This document shows positions 56,131 to 64,000 of a stretch of DNA of 64,000 nt, piece by piece (position 1 is the first letter of the stretch; the number at the start of each line of letters is the position of its first letter). Below the pieces are notes generated by a model, which saw only the letters and a list, made by a program, of their open reading frames with translations, was not told the DNA's origin and ran no database searches. Source of the DNA: Saussurea involucrata. Its lineage: Eukaryota; Streptophyta; Magnoliopsida; Asterales; Asteraceae. A program made the position numbers and the translations under genes. The stretch is taken from positions 153,625,429 to 153,689,428 of the forward strand of contig CM066314.1 of NCBI GenBank assembly GCA_033807775.1. Reading direction: 5' to 3'.

Positions 56131-57344
56131 CCTTTGGGAAATTAGGTCATCCAACACACACACTAGCCACACACACAAGAGTAATTGTTCTTCATTGAAA
56201 TGTGAGGTTTTGGTGAATTAATGAGTATAGAGATGACTTCCTTTGATGTTATGATTGATTGATTACTTGTTCTGGGATCACAATACATATGTATCAAATA
56301 TGCATCAACCAAACCCAAATCAACAAGGAAAACCCTAGTCCTTCAAACAAAGACAAAAACCCATGAGAGATCCTTCATTTAGATAACAAGAAACTTAATA
56401 CTTAATTAGGGGTGGAGAAATGCTCACCAAATGGGGTTTGTAGTGAGAAAACCCCAATCTCTTAAAAGAACCCTAAATGACCCAATAAATTGAAATCAGC
56501 ACCTCATAATAGTCATAAGGGGTCATTAATATACTTTAGATTTAACAAATTACTTACCTAGGGTTTTGAAAGAGGAACCCTAATAAATAAGGAAACCCTA
56601 GTTTGTTGGAGTAGAGAACACTTGAACTTGAGATCTTCTTAAATACTTGTAGATAGCAAGCTAGAACCCTAGATGTAAACTTGTTGATCACAACTAACCA
56701 TTAATATGGGAGGGAAATGAATGAGGTGAGAGGAGTGTGTGAAAATCGACCAAGGAGGAAGAAACGACGGTCACCAAACTGGGAAGAAATGAGGCTGTCC
56801 AAAAATCTGACGCTGCAATCTAATTAATACCCAGCTCCAGCCGGCGATTTTAACACCGCGAGAGTTCCCCCGGCATACTCGTCGGGCACTCTCGCCCGAA
56901 GTGTACCGAGACCAAAGCGGAAACTGCAGTGGGGGGTGGCGAAAGTGACACATAGCGAGAGTGACCATGGCACTTCCGCCGTGGCACTCTCGCCGTCCAG
57001 GTACCGAGAGCAAGTGAAGGTCGGCTAAGTCCATGAGGAGGAAGGTAAATGGAATGAGGGTGGCTGCGGTGGTCTGACACATTTCCAACACCCCAACTCT
57101 TTGAACCAATGAAAATAAATGGGTGCATACATAATATAGATATGTGGGATTGCTTAACACATGCCTATGCACATGCATGCACACACACACCTTCACACAC
57201 ACACACACACACCTTTACACACACACTTTTACACACACATAGATACAATGCTTGCTACTAGGAGAGAGGTCAAAGAATTGTTAGGGACTCGAATTACGAC
57301 TATTATTTAGAACGGAATTTTACCCGGAAATTTGGGGTGTTACA
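56131..57344 (-). repeat. E5 left LTR, terminal segment
   Basis: 56884-57344 matches 59213-59654 and ends GGGTGTTACA. It contains inverted GC-rich motifs (GGGCACTCTCGCCC, GTACCGAGA / CTCTCGCCGTCCAGGTACC) and a CA-rich tract at about 57181-57240. Followed by the purine tract of the E5 interior. Confidence 0.75.
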
Positions 57345-57382
57345 ATCCTCACCTCCTTGAAGAAGATTTCGTCCTCGAAATC

Positions 57383-57481
57383 TTGCGTTAGGCAAAAAGA
57401 TGAGGGTAACGCCTCTTCATGTCCTCCTCGGACTCCCAAGTCGCATTAGCGCCCCGGTGGTGTTTCCACATTGATTCATCC
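57383..57481 (-). pseudogene. E5 chromodomain remnant (end of pol)
   Basis: The minus strand reads SMWKHHRGANATWESEEDMKRRYPHLFA and a stop: the C-terminal part of a Ty3 chromodomain. It lies only about 250 bp from the protease/zinc-knuckle part of gag, so about 3 kb of RT, RNase H and integrase is missing. Confidence 0.8.
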
Positions 57482-57619
57482 TAAAGGTTCGCCTTAAGAA
57501 ATTCACCACTAACCTCTAGTTGACAATTCTCTAGAACTTCCCTCAATACTACTTGTTGACCAATCGCTACTCTTATAACTAAAACTTTGGGTAGTGTACT
57601 AACAAACACATTCAAAGAT

Positions 57620-59031
57620 TTTCAAAACACATTCGAACAAAGAGCAGTTGGTGCCAGTATCAAACAATGCTCAAGCAGACAAGAAGTTGAGTAAGAACGT
57701 ACCCGACACTACGTCTGCGGTTTCCTTTGCCTCCTCCTTTGTCATTTGAAAGGCTCTCCCTTGAGCCTTAGAGATGGCATCCCTTCTTTGTTGTGTCCCT
57801 GAGTGGGTCCCCTCCACGACTCACTTCAACTTGGGACACTCCCTCCTCATGTGTCCCATCTCCTTGCACGCATAGCATACCGTCCCCCTTATAGGACAAT
57901 CCGGGCTGATATGCCCCGGTTTTCCACACTTATATCACGAAGTTTGGCCCGCGTTGCAAGAGCCAAAGTGCTTACTCTTGCATTCAGGGCACCACCTTGC
58001 CTCCCGTCGACTGTCCCCTCCTCTTCCACTTGGTTGGAGTCTCGGCTCCTCAAACAAGTTTGAAGAGTTCTCCCACTTTCTCTTCTCTCCGACCCTTTGC
58101 TTTTCCTCGCTATCCCTTGCATAAACCCTCTCCATCACTTTAGCTTCTTCAATAATCTCCTGAAGATTAGTGGCTCTTGAATTTCGGACCATTGCCATCA
58201 TGTTCGCCGACAATCCCTTCAAATATGCCTTCATCCTTTCCTTCTCAGTCGGGGCCACATGCCCTACAAGGTTTAGCTTTTCCATGAAGATGCGGGTGTA
58301 CTCCTTCATTGACATGTTTCTCTTCTTTAATGACCGGAACTCCTCCTCGATCCTATCCATCTCTTGCTCGTTACAATATTCCTCCAAAATCTTCTTCTTG
58401 AACGTCGCCCAAGCCATTTTAGCTAATACCGAAGTCTCTAAAGTGGAAGTGTATACATTCCACCAAGTCAAAGCCATACCCCGAAGCATTTGAGAACCAA
58501 ACTTCACTTTCTGATTCTCCTCACAGTCACAAGCCCGGAAGGCCTGTTCAATCTCCGAATCCAGTTCATGCAGGAAACTGGATCGTCCGAACCGGCGAAC
58601 TCCGGTGGTTTACAACATAGGAAGGTTTTGTAGGAACATATTCTTCCTGTCGGCTTCGTCTCTAAAGTAGCTAACCCACCAGTCCGATTTTCATCGCCGG
58701 TTCCCCCGGATCCTCCACCCACATTTTCTTCAATTGTCTCATGACGGCGCAGTTGTGCATCTCTAACTTCCAAAAGTTTCATGAACAACTCTTGTTGCTT
58801 AGCCATAGTGTCGCTCATGGATCGCATCATGTCCATCATCTGAGTTTGAGGGGTCACTTCCGTTATGACCGGGTTAGTATAGGCGATGTTTCTTCCCAGA
58901 ATCTGTTCCACTCTCCTACCCAACAAAACTGGAAGTGGAGGAGGTAAAGCTGACGTGTCGTTGTTTGGTTGATCGGCCGTGGATTCGTTCACGACATTAT
59001 CTTCCTGAGTTCTGCCCCGAGTATTTACCAT
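57620..59031 (-). pseudogene. E5 gag with zinc knuckles and protease start
   Basis: Starts ATGGTAAATACTCGGGG at 59031. An N-terminal disordered and coiled stretch (MMDMMRSMSDTMAKQQELFMKLLE) is followed by gag core SYKTFLCCKPPEFAGSDDPVSCMNW, a frameshift near 58555, then KFGSQMLRGMALTWWNVYTST. Then come a Cys-rich motif (CPECKSKHFGSC), a TGA at about 57935-57937, CGKPGHISPDC and CYACKEMGHMRREC. Protease is reduced to a diverged ALFDTG-like trace near 57660. Beyond that the frame is lost. It has no functional replication domains. Confidence 0.8.
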
Positions 59032-59212
59032 TTCTGTCTGTCACACCCGAGAATAAAGATAAGAACCTAGACTACAAGATAACACAAGGAAACGTACTAG
59101 AACAATCATTGATCCTCATAATCATAGCAACCAAGCATGCTCACATAACAATATATTCATAATAGCAGTAGCTAATTGAAATTATGAACATATTATACAT
59201 GAGAATTCTCAT

Positions 59213-59654
59213 GGGCACTCTCGCCCGAAGTGTACCGAGACCAAAGCGAAAATTGTAGTGAAGGGCGGTGGCGAAAGTGACACTTAGCGAGAGTGACCAT
59301 GGCACTTCCGCCGTGGCACTCTCGCCGTCCAGGTACCAAGAGCAAGTGAAGGTCGGCTAAGTCCATGAGGAGGAAGGTAAATGGAATGAGGGTGGCTGCG
59401 GTGGTGTGACACACTTCCAACACCCCAACTCTTTGAACCAATGAAAATAAATGGGTGCATACATAATATAGATACGTGGGATTGCTTAACACATGCCTAT
59501 GCACATGCATACACACACACACCTTTACACACACACTTTTACACACACATAGATACAATGCTTGCTACTAGGAGAGAGGTCGAAGAATTGTTAGGGACTC
59601 GAATTACGACTATTATTTAGAACGGAATTTTACCCGGAAATTTGGGGTGTTACA
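59213..59654 (-). repeat. E5 5' LTR, truncated (right)
   Basis: Only the outer about 440 bp remains, matching 56884-57344 with a shorter CA tract. Its inner part and the primer-binding site are absent; gag leader sequence (59041-59212) abuts directly. Followed by TSD CAGAA (59655-59659). Confidence 0.85.
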
Positions 59655-59659
59655 CAGAA

Positions 59660-61126
59660 AGCATGAGGTCACCTTATGTTAACAGAAATGTTTTGATATC
59701 AAAATGTTTGACAACGACTGAAAACAAGGTTGGTAGATGGCTGTTTGCACTGACCGGAGAGTGGAGGTAAGTCACACCTTTAATATTATATATGGTATTT
59801 TAAAAAGTTAATGATGTGCAAATATGATAAATTTTATTTCATTTCGTTGTCTTATAGTGAGATGATATATGAAACAAGCGATGGGGAACATATGATAAAG
59901 GTCGCTGCAGAAAGTTTAATGCCAAACATATATGTAGTGGCAAATGTCGTTGATACATGGGCTGCTCTATTGAACGCAGAAGAAGCATTAAGAAGCAACC
60001 AATCCCCACACAGGCTTTTTCTGAACACAGCCATAATGGTATGTCAATAATTATATATATTTTTAGCCTATTTCATATATGAATCACTTTTACATGGGTT
60101 TGTTTTCATATATGAATGATTGTCACTTATGAACTTTATTTACAAAAATTTGTTTTCATTCATATTTGAATGATTAGAACCATTGAGTTCATATATAAAA
60201 ATGAATTGAATATGAACCTTAGCATTTGGGTTCATATATGAATCTTCTTGTTCATATATGAATATGAACTGTTCTGAAATCAAAAATTTACATTTAATTA
60301 CTTTGTTTACATAGTCGGATGGGGTGCTGAAGAAAAAGAACACAGCAGAAGAAAGTTTATAAATCTTCAAATCGAATATTAGAGATGCATTAAAGAATAA
60401 AGAAGATTTGGCAAATTTACGGGAATATGATCTGATACGTATCTAAATTATATACAAAACATAAAAATTTGACTGAACTTTTAAAGATTCTGATTATGTA
60501 TAATGTAAACAGGTGTTCTTTCCAGTTATACAATCAAACCACTACTTCTTGTTTGTATACAACATCAAGCACCCAAAATGTACATTATAGACAACATGTC
60601 AACAAATGTACCAATTGAAAACAAATATGGAGACGTTCCATCCATTTTGGTAAAGTTACTAATTTTTAATTTTTGTAAGTTCATAAATGAATATATTATC
60701 AACTTTACTTATGATAATAAAAATATTATGCAGCATGGATTATTTGTTGAATATTTGAGGTCCGTTAAGCATCCCACAGCAGAAGCAATAACACCAATTC
60801 AACCAGAGAGATATATAATGAAATGGTGCTCTGAAAAAAACAAAACTGACTGTGGGATATTCATCATGAGACATATGGAGACATACATTGGGCAAGAGAT
60901 ACAAAAGTGGGATTGTGGTTTTCAAATAAAGACAAGCTCTCAGAAACAACAAATTTATCGCTTACGATACAAGTATGCGACAAAATTGTTACTTTCAGAG
61001 AAGAATCTGCATAAGGAGAAAGTTATAGCAGAAACAAATGAGTTTGATTCATACAATGAAGCAAAGAAGAAATACATGGAATCGCTGGCAATAACACTGA
61101 AGAAGCAAAGACAAGATATGTTGTAA
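59660..61126 (+). pseudogene. Ulp1-B, 3' part: Ulp1-like protease C-terminus
   Basis: Continues the exon interrupted at 29169. Likely exons: 59660-59766 (MRSPYVNRNVLISKCLTTTENKVGRWLFALTGEW), 59858-60038 (SEMIYETSDGEHMIKV...IYVVANVVDTWAALLNAEE), about 60315-60438, 60513 to about 60651 (VFFPVIQSNHYFLFVYNIKHPK, then after a one-base shift YIIDNMSTNVPIENKYG), and 60734-61126 (NKTDCGIFIMRHMETYIGQEI and a charged tail). His in SNHYFL, Asp in IIDN and Cys in TDCGIF are the C48 catalytic positions. Lesions: TAA at 60360-60362 and the frameshift near 60578. The intron after 60038 contains four perfect TTCATATATGAA palindromes, as in the 5' half. Confidence 0.8.
60068..60262. repeat. TTCATATATGAA palindromes, third Ulp1-B intron
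   Basis: Four perfect copies near 60069, 60106, 60229 and 60249, plus variants. Confidence 0.85.
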
Positions 61127-62114
61127 ATGATTGGTTGGGTTTGATGGTTTGATACATTTGGCAGCATACATTTGGTGGTTGGGTTTGATGGTTCTATGGT
61201 TTAAAAACAATACTTTTTGGTACAATTATGGTTGTTTGTTTGTATATGATGGTTGAAGGTTTGCTAGAATGATAGCATTAAGATACAATTATGGTTGTTT
61301 TGGTTTTGTTTTGGTTTGGATATTTTTAAACAATGGTACCTATATGTTGAATGGTTGTAATTTTGGTGGTAATATATAGTTTATCAAATAATATTTTTGA
61401 TCTGTTTTGGTCTATTTATTTGTTGTTTATATATTAATGTGAACCTTATTGTTCATATAATTTTATATAACTTCATATATGAACTCTTGAGGTCATATAT
61501 CAGAAAATATTCATATATGAACTTTGAGTTCATATTTGAACATTGAAATTGATATACGAACTTTTATGTTTATATATGAATGTGATTCTTTAAGTTCATA
61601 TTTAAATCTTCGTCTTCATATATGAATCTTAACATGCGAAAGTTCATATATGAATGTTCATATATGAATGTTCATATATGAATGTTCACATATTAGAATG
61701 TTCATATACGAATGTTCATATATGAATGTTCACATAAAAGAAAGTGCAAATATGAAAGTTCAAATATGAATGTTAATATATTTCGAAACTTCATATATGA
61801 ATGCTCATATATTCGAAAGTTCATATATTAATGTTCAAATATCAATGTTAAGGTATTCGAAAGTGCAAATATGAACGCTCATATATGAATGTTAATATAT
61901 TTCGAAACTTCATATATGAACCTTTAACTTCATATATGAATATGAAAACAAAAACAACTACAAAATAAACTTGTATTATTCATTAAAAAATCAATCAACA
62001 TTTATTATTTAAATTGTAGAGTTAAAAAGTAACCTAGAATATGTATCTAATCATTAACATTCTTCACTGGGCAATTTCGAGAATCATGATTACCCAACAC
62101 TTGACAATTTTTAC
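61127..62114. repeat. 3' flank of Ulp1-B with TTCATATATGAA cluster
   Basis: 61127-61440 is T/G-rich with repeated GGTTTGATGGTT-like motifs and no gene. 61468-61942 holds about ten perfect palindromes, three of them in direct 14-bp tandem at 61643-61684. The convergent transposase exon begins just to the right. Confidence 0.85.
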
Positions 62115-62118
62115 ACAA

Positions 62119-62641
62119 TCACTTAGCCTTTTGACTCTTTATTGCAGCTTTCTCACCTGCACCGATCAAACGTTTTCCTGTTCCACATCCTTTGTTGCGG
62201 ATGCCTGATGGTGCCTGGATATCTATTTTTTCTGGTTTATTAACACCAATAAGATTTCTTATTGTCTCTTTCTTCTTTTCCAATTTGCTTTGGTAAGGAA
62301 TATTAGCATCTATCTCAGCTTTCAAACAATGAATCTTCTCTGAAAACTCTTTAAGCTTCTTTTTATCACTTCTAAGACTCATCAAAATATAATCCAAAGA
62401 TGCTTGTGCATCATAGCAAATTCTTGCCATTTCACCATTTGGATCACCTTGTCTCCACGAAACGTGTCTAAGATTGAAACATATCAAATCTCTTCTCCAT
62501 CGTCGACACATATACTTCTCTGGTATTTGATTGAAGTTCTCATTCATTAACACTTTGAAAACATGACGACATAAAAATCCATGTTGACCAAAATGATTGC
62601 ATTCACATTCAAATGTTGAATCCAGTTGATTCCACACAACC
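62119..62641 (-). pseudogene. MULE/FAR1-type transposase, last exon with SWIM zinc finger
   Basis: The minus strand encodes VVWNQLDSTFECECNHFGQHGFLCRHVFKVL, a SWIM finger (CxC...CxH), followed by IPEKYMCRRWRRDL as in FAR1/FHY3-related MULE transposases, a coiled segment and a Lys-rich tail. The reverse-strand context TCATGTGTCTTGTAG|GTTGTG is a good acceptor at 62642, so this is a 3' exon. The upstream exons with the DDE domain should lie to the right, but only about 60 bp of intron remains before a Copia LTR starts at 62704. Convergent to Ulp1-B, as expected if both belonged to one MULE carrying transposase and Ulp1 genes. Confidence 0.8.
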
Positions 62642-62703
62642 TACAAGACACATGAACATGAAAAAGGTAAGTTGTGCTGATAAATAATAATAAAAATGCA
62701 TAT

Positions 62704-63898
62704 TGTTGGTGCAAGTGTACCACATCTCTATATATTTATATATATTTATTTTGATGATTACAAACACACCGTATTATTGTTTATCTAACAATCCAATCCA
62801 AGTGTACAGTTCTTGAAGAACACGAAGATTTTATCTGAAGAGTTCAAGACGGAAGATTTACGTTGTCATTAGTGTTTATAATTTATAATGATAAACACCC
62901 TAAAATAATATACCACTTGGATATTTCTAAAAACCAAATAAATGATTTTAATTAAATATGGTTTATTGAGAAAGATTGTTTGCGTCCTGGAAGCTGCCTA
63001 TTCTGACGCAGGTATACCGCGAAGAATGCCCGGTATACCGCGGGTACATATTCTGACGCAGGTATACCGCGAAGAATGCCCGGTATACCGCGGGTACATA
63101 TTTACGTTCTGTTTTGCAGGGTGTCCTTTTTCTCTGGCCGGTATACCGCGAAGGTACAGGCGGTATACCGCGGTAGGCGTGGTGTACAATTCTGATTGGT
63201 TGGAAGCTACTTTTACTGCACGGTATACCGCGTGCTTTTGGCGGTATACCGCGGATGCATATATCCGTTGGAAGAGGTGCTATATAATGCATGCGAAGGT
63301 GGAGAAGAAAAATAATACAGATACAAACCAACAGCCATCTCCTCATCTGATCTCTCCCAACTAATATTCCATACTACATATTATCACTACATATTTATTT
63401 TATAAAACGTTTTTATAAAATATCCAAGTGATAAATATTATACAAGAGTGATTTCCATTGTGAGTTATACTCCTCTTGTAAGTGTTTGAATAACGGGTGT
63501 GTGATCCTGTATATCTCAATAAGCTGAAGCTTGAGAGCCTATTGCTTACCTTTGTATTTGGTTTGTATTCTACCGTAAAGAATACTTTTATTGGATCGTG
63601 TCGGGAAGTGTCTCGGCTAGTGATTTACCAAGTTGTGGTAGATCACTAAATCTCTGTGTCAAGTATCTCTATCCCTTATCTCTTTATATTTCCGCTGTGC
63701 ATTTAATTATATCTGTTTATATAATTATTGTATATATACTCTGCTTTATTTACTGTATTTATGCTATCCTGTATTTATACGTATCTGTTGTGTTTTCATA
63801 TACTCTGTTGTATTTACATTATTAAGATATTTTTTATAAAAGAATTTTTGAAAGTAAAATATTTAAATACAACCTTACCCCCCCTAGGTTGTCTAACA
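62704..63898 (+). mobile_element. Copia element entering the window edge: 5' LTR
   Basis: TGTTGGTGCAAGTG...GTCTAACA (1195 bp), then a 2-bp spacer and the primer-binding site TGGTATCAGAGC at 63901. TATATAA at 63281-63287 is a likely TATA box. Directly upstream, eight copies of GGTATACCGCG sit in a 250-bp stretch, partly as a perfect 50-bp tandem (63001-63050, 63051-63100). The right LTR and TSD are outside the window. Confidence 0.85.
63001..63255. repeat. GGTATACC palindrome array in Copia U3, with a 50-bp tandem duplication
   Basis: Eight GGTATACCGCG sites (near 63011, 63031, 63061, 63081, 63140, 63161, 63221 and 63241), several embedded in GCGGTATACCGC. The last site is about 25 bp upstream of the TATA box. 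Confidence 0.9.
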
Positions 63899-63900
63899 AT

Positions 63901-63912
63901 TGGTATCAGAGC
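63901..63912 (+). other. Copia primer-binding site
   Basis: TGGTATCAGAGC, complementary to initiator tRNA-Met, two bases after the LTR. Confidence 0.9.
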
Positions 63913-63956
63913 AGGGCTTTCAAATTTTTCTGCTTAAATTTCTTTTATTCTTTTAA

Positions 63957-64000
63957 ATGGCTCAACAAACTAATTTTGTGTTTTCAAAACCCCCTTTGAT
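63957..64000 (+). CDS. gag: Copia gag, 5' end (runs off the window)
   Basis: ATGGCTCAACAAACT opens a frame MAQQTNFVFSKPPL that continues past the last base. Position about 45 nt after the primer-binding site and the short polar start fit a Copia gag. Only 14 codons are visible, so integrity cannot be judged. Confidence 0.65.
   Translation, partial: MAQQTNFVFSKPPL

Larger units (their letters stand above)
29170..59654 (-). mobile_element. E5: outermost Ty3/gypsy element of the nest, deletion derivative
   Basis: Begins TGTAACACCC at 29170 and ends GGGTGTTACA at 59654, flanked by the 5-bp duplication CAGAA (29165-29169, 59655-59659). The left (3') LTR runs 29170-29646, is interrupted by E2 and by MITEs and a Copia LTR, and ends at 57344. 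A purine tract follows (minus strand CTTCAAGGAGGTGAG). The interior (57345-59212) keeps gag and the very end of the chromodomain but has lost RT, RNase H and integrase. The right (5') LTR is truncated: only 59213-59654 remains, matching 56884-57344, and the primer-binding site is missing. Confidence 0.85.

Noticed and set aside
56771..57208. Minus-strand frame of 145 codons, and a similar one at 59193-59558
   Set aside because: Both lie in the two LTR copies of E5, start in a CA microsatellite and have no known domain.
60430..60445. Possible AT-AC (U12-type) intron after GATCTG in Ulp1-B
   Set aside because: A GT donor follows four bases later and the locus is a pseudogene, so a mutated or misjudged boundary is more likely; the frame does not settle it.
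63001..63100. Possible CRISPR-like direct repeats (50-bp tandem)
   Set aside because: Only two perfect adjacent copies without spacers, inside a plant Copia LTR.

Overview
This window is from a flowering-plant nuclear genome, probably a eudicot; a composite-family (Asteraceae) origin is only a guess from the style of the repeats. The basis is spliced AG/GT introns, Ty3/gypsy chromoviruses primed by initiator tRNA-Met, Copia LTRs, Mutator-like elements (MULEs) with Ulp1-type protease cargo, Tourist-like MITEs, SSR-rich DNA and low gene density. I see no rRNA or tRNA gene and no conserved housekeeping gene. Almost everything is mobile, captured by a mobile element, or tandem repeat.

Layout. 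1-2870: inverted-repeat AT-rich DNA, a 31-bp tandem, then a 48-bp satellite organised into about 240-bp higher-order units. 2917-7395 (+): a multi-exon DUF1985/Ulp1 (C48) protease gene (Ulp1-A) and a single-exon coiled-coil gene, followed by a MATH-domain fragment and a MULE terminus (to 8357). 8372-10434: Tourist-like MITEs. 10435-19070 (-): decayed Ty3 chromovirus E1, inserted inside a Tourist MITE (TSD ACTCA). 19449-20660: a MITE filled by about 860 bp of GGT/GGC/GAC repeat. 20664-23800: hairpin MITE, SINE remnant, foldback elements at (TA)n tracts. 23882-25265: MULE with long TIRs carrying another MATH fragment. 25523-61126 (+): a second Ulp1-family gene (Ulp1-B) whose acidic/basic exon is split by 30,485 bp of nested retrotransposons. 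62119-62641 (-): SWIM exon of a MULE/FAR1-type transposase, cut off by a Copia element that runs off the right edge.

The nest has four levels, resolved by target-site duplications: Ulp1-B contains E5 (29170-59654, TSD CAGAA); the E5 LTR contains E2 (29647-52815, TSD (A)ACAT); the E2 LTR contains E3 (31221-38523, TSD CTTTA); the E2 interior contains E4 (39980-48094, TSD TCAAG). E3 and E4 are young by near-identical LTRs; E3 has one 1507-codon gag-pol frame, E4 one 1500-codon frame broken by three stops. E5 is a deletion derivative and E2 is decayed.

Most interesting signals: (1) E1-E4 each have a stem-loop with a palindromic GGCC-type loop between primer-binding site and gag, with a compensatory base-pair change between E1 and E2, like a retroviral genome-dimerisation hairpin; (2) strong splice-donor-like sites in the LTRs paired with acceptor-like sites just before the gag ATG, so splicing would remove the primer-binding site; (3) about 37 perfect copies of the palindrome TTCATATATGAA confined to introns and the 3' flank of Ulp1-B; (4) almost every element family here carries its own private cluster of short palindromes.
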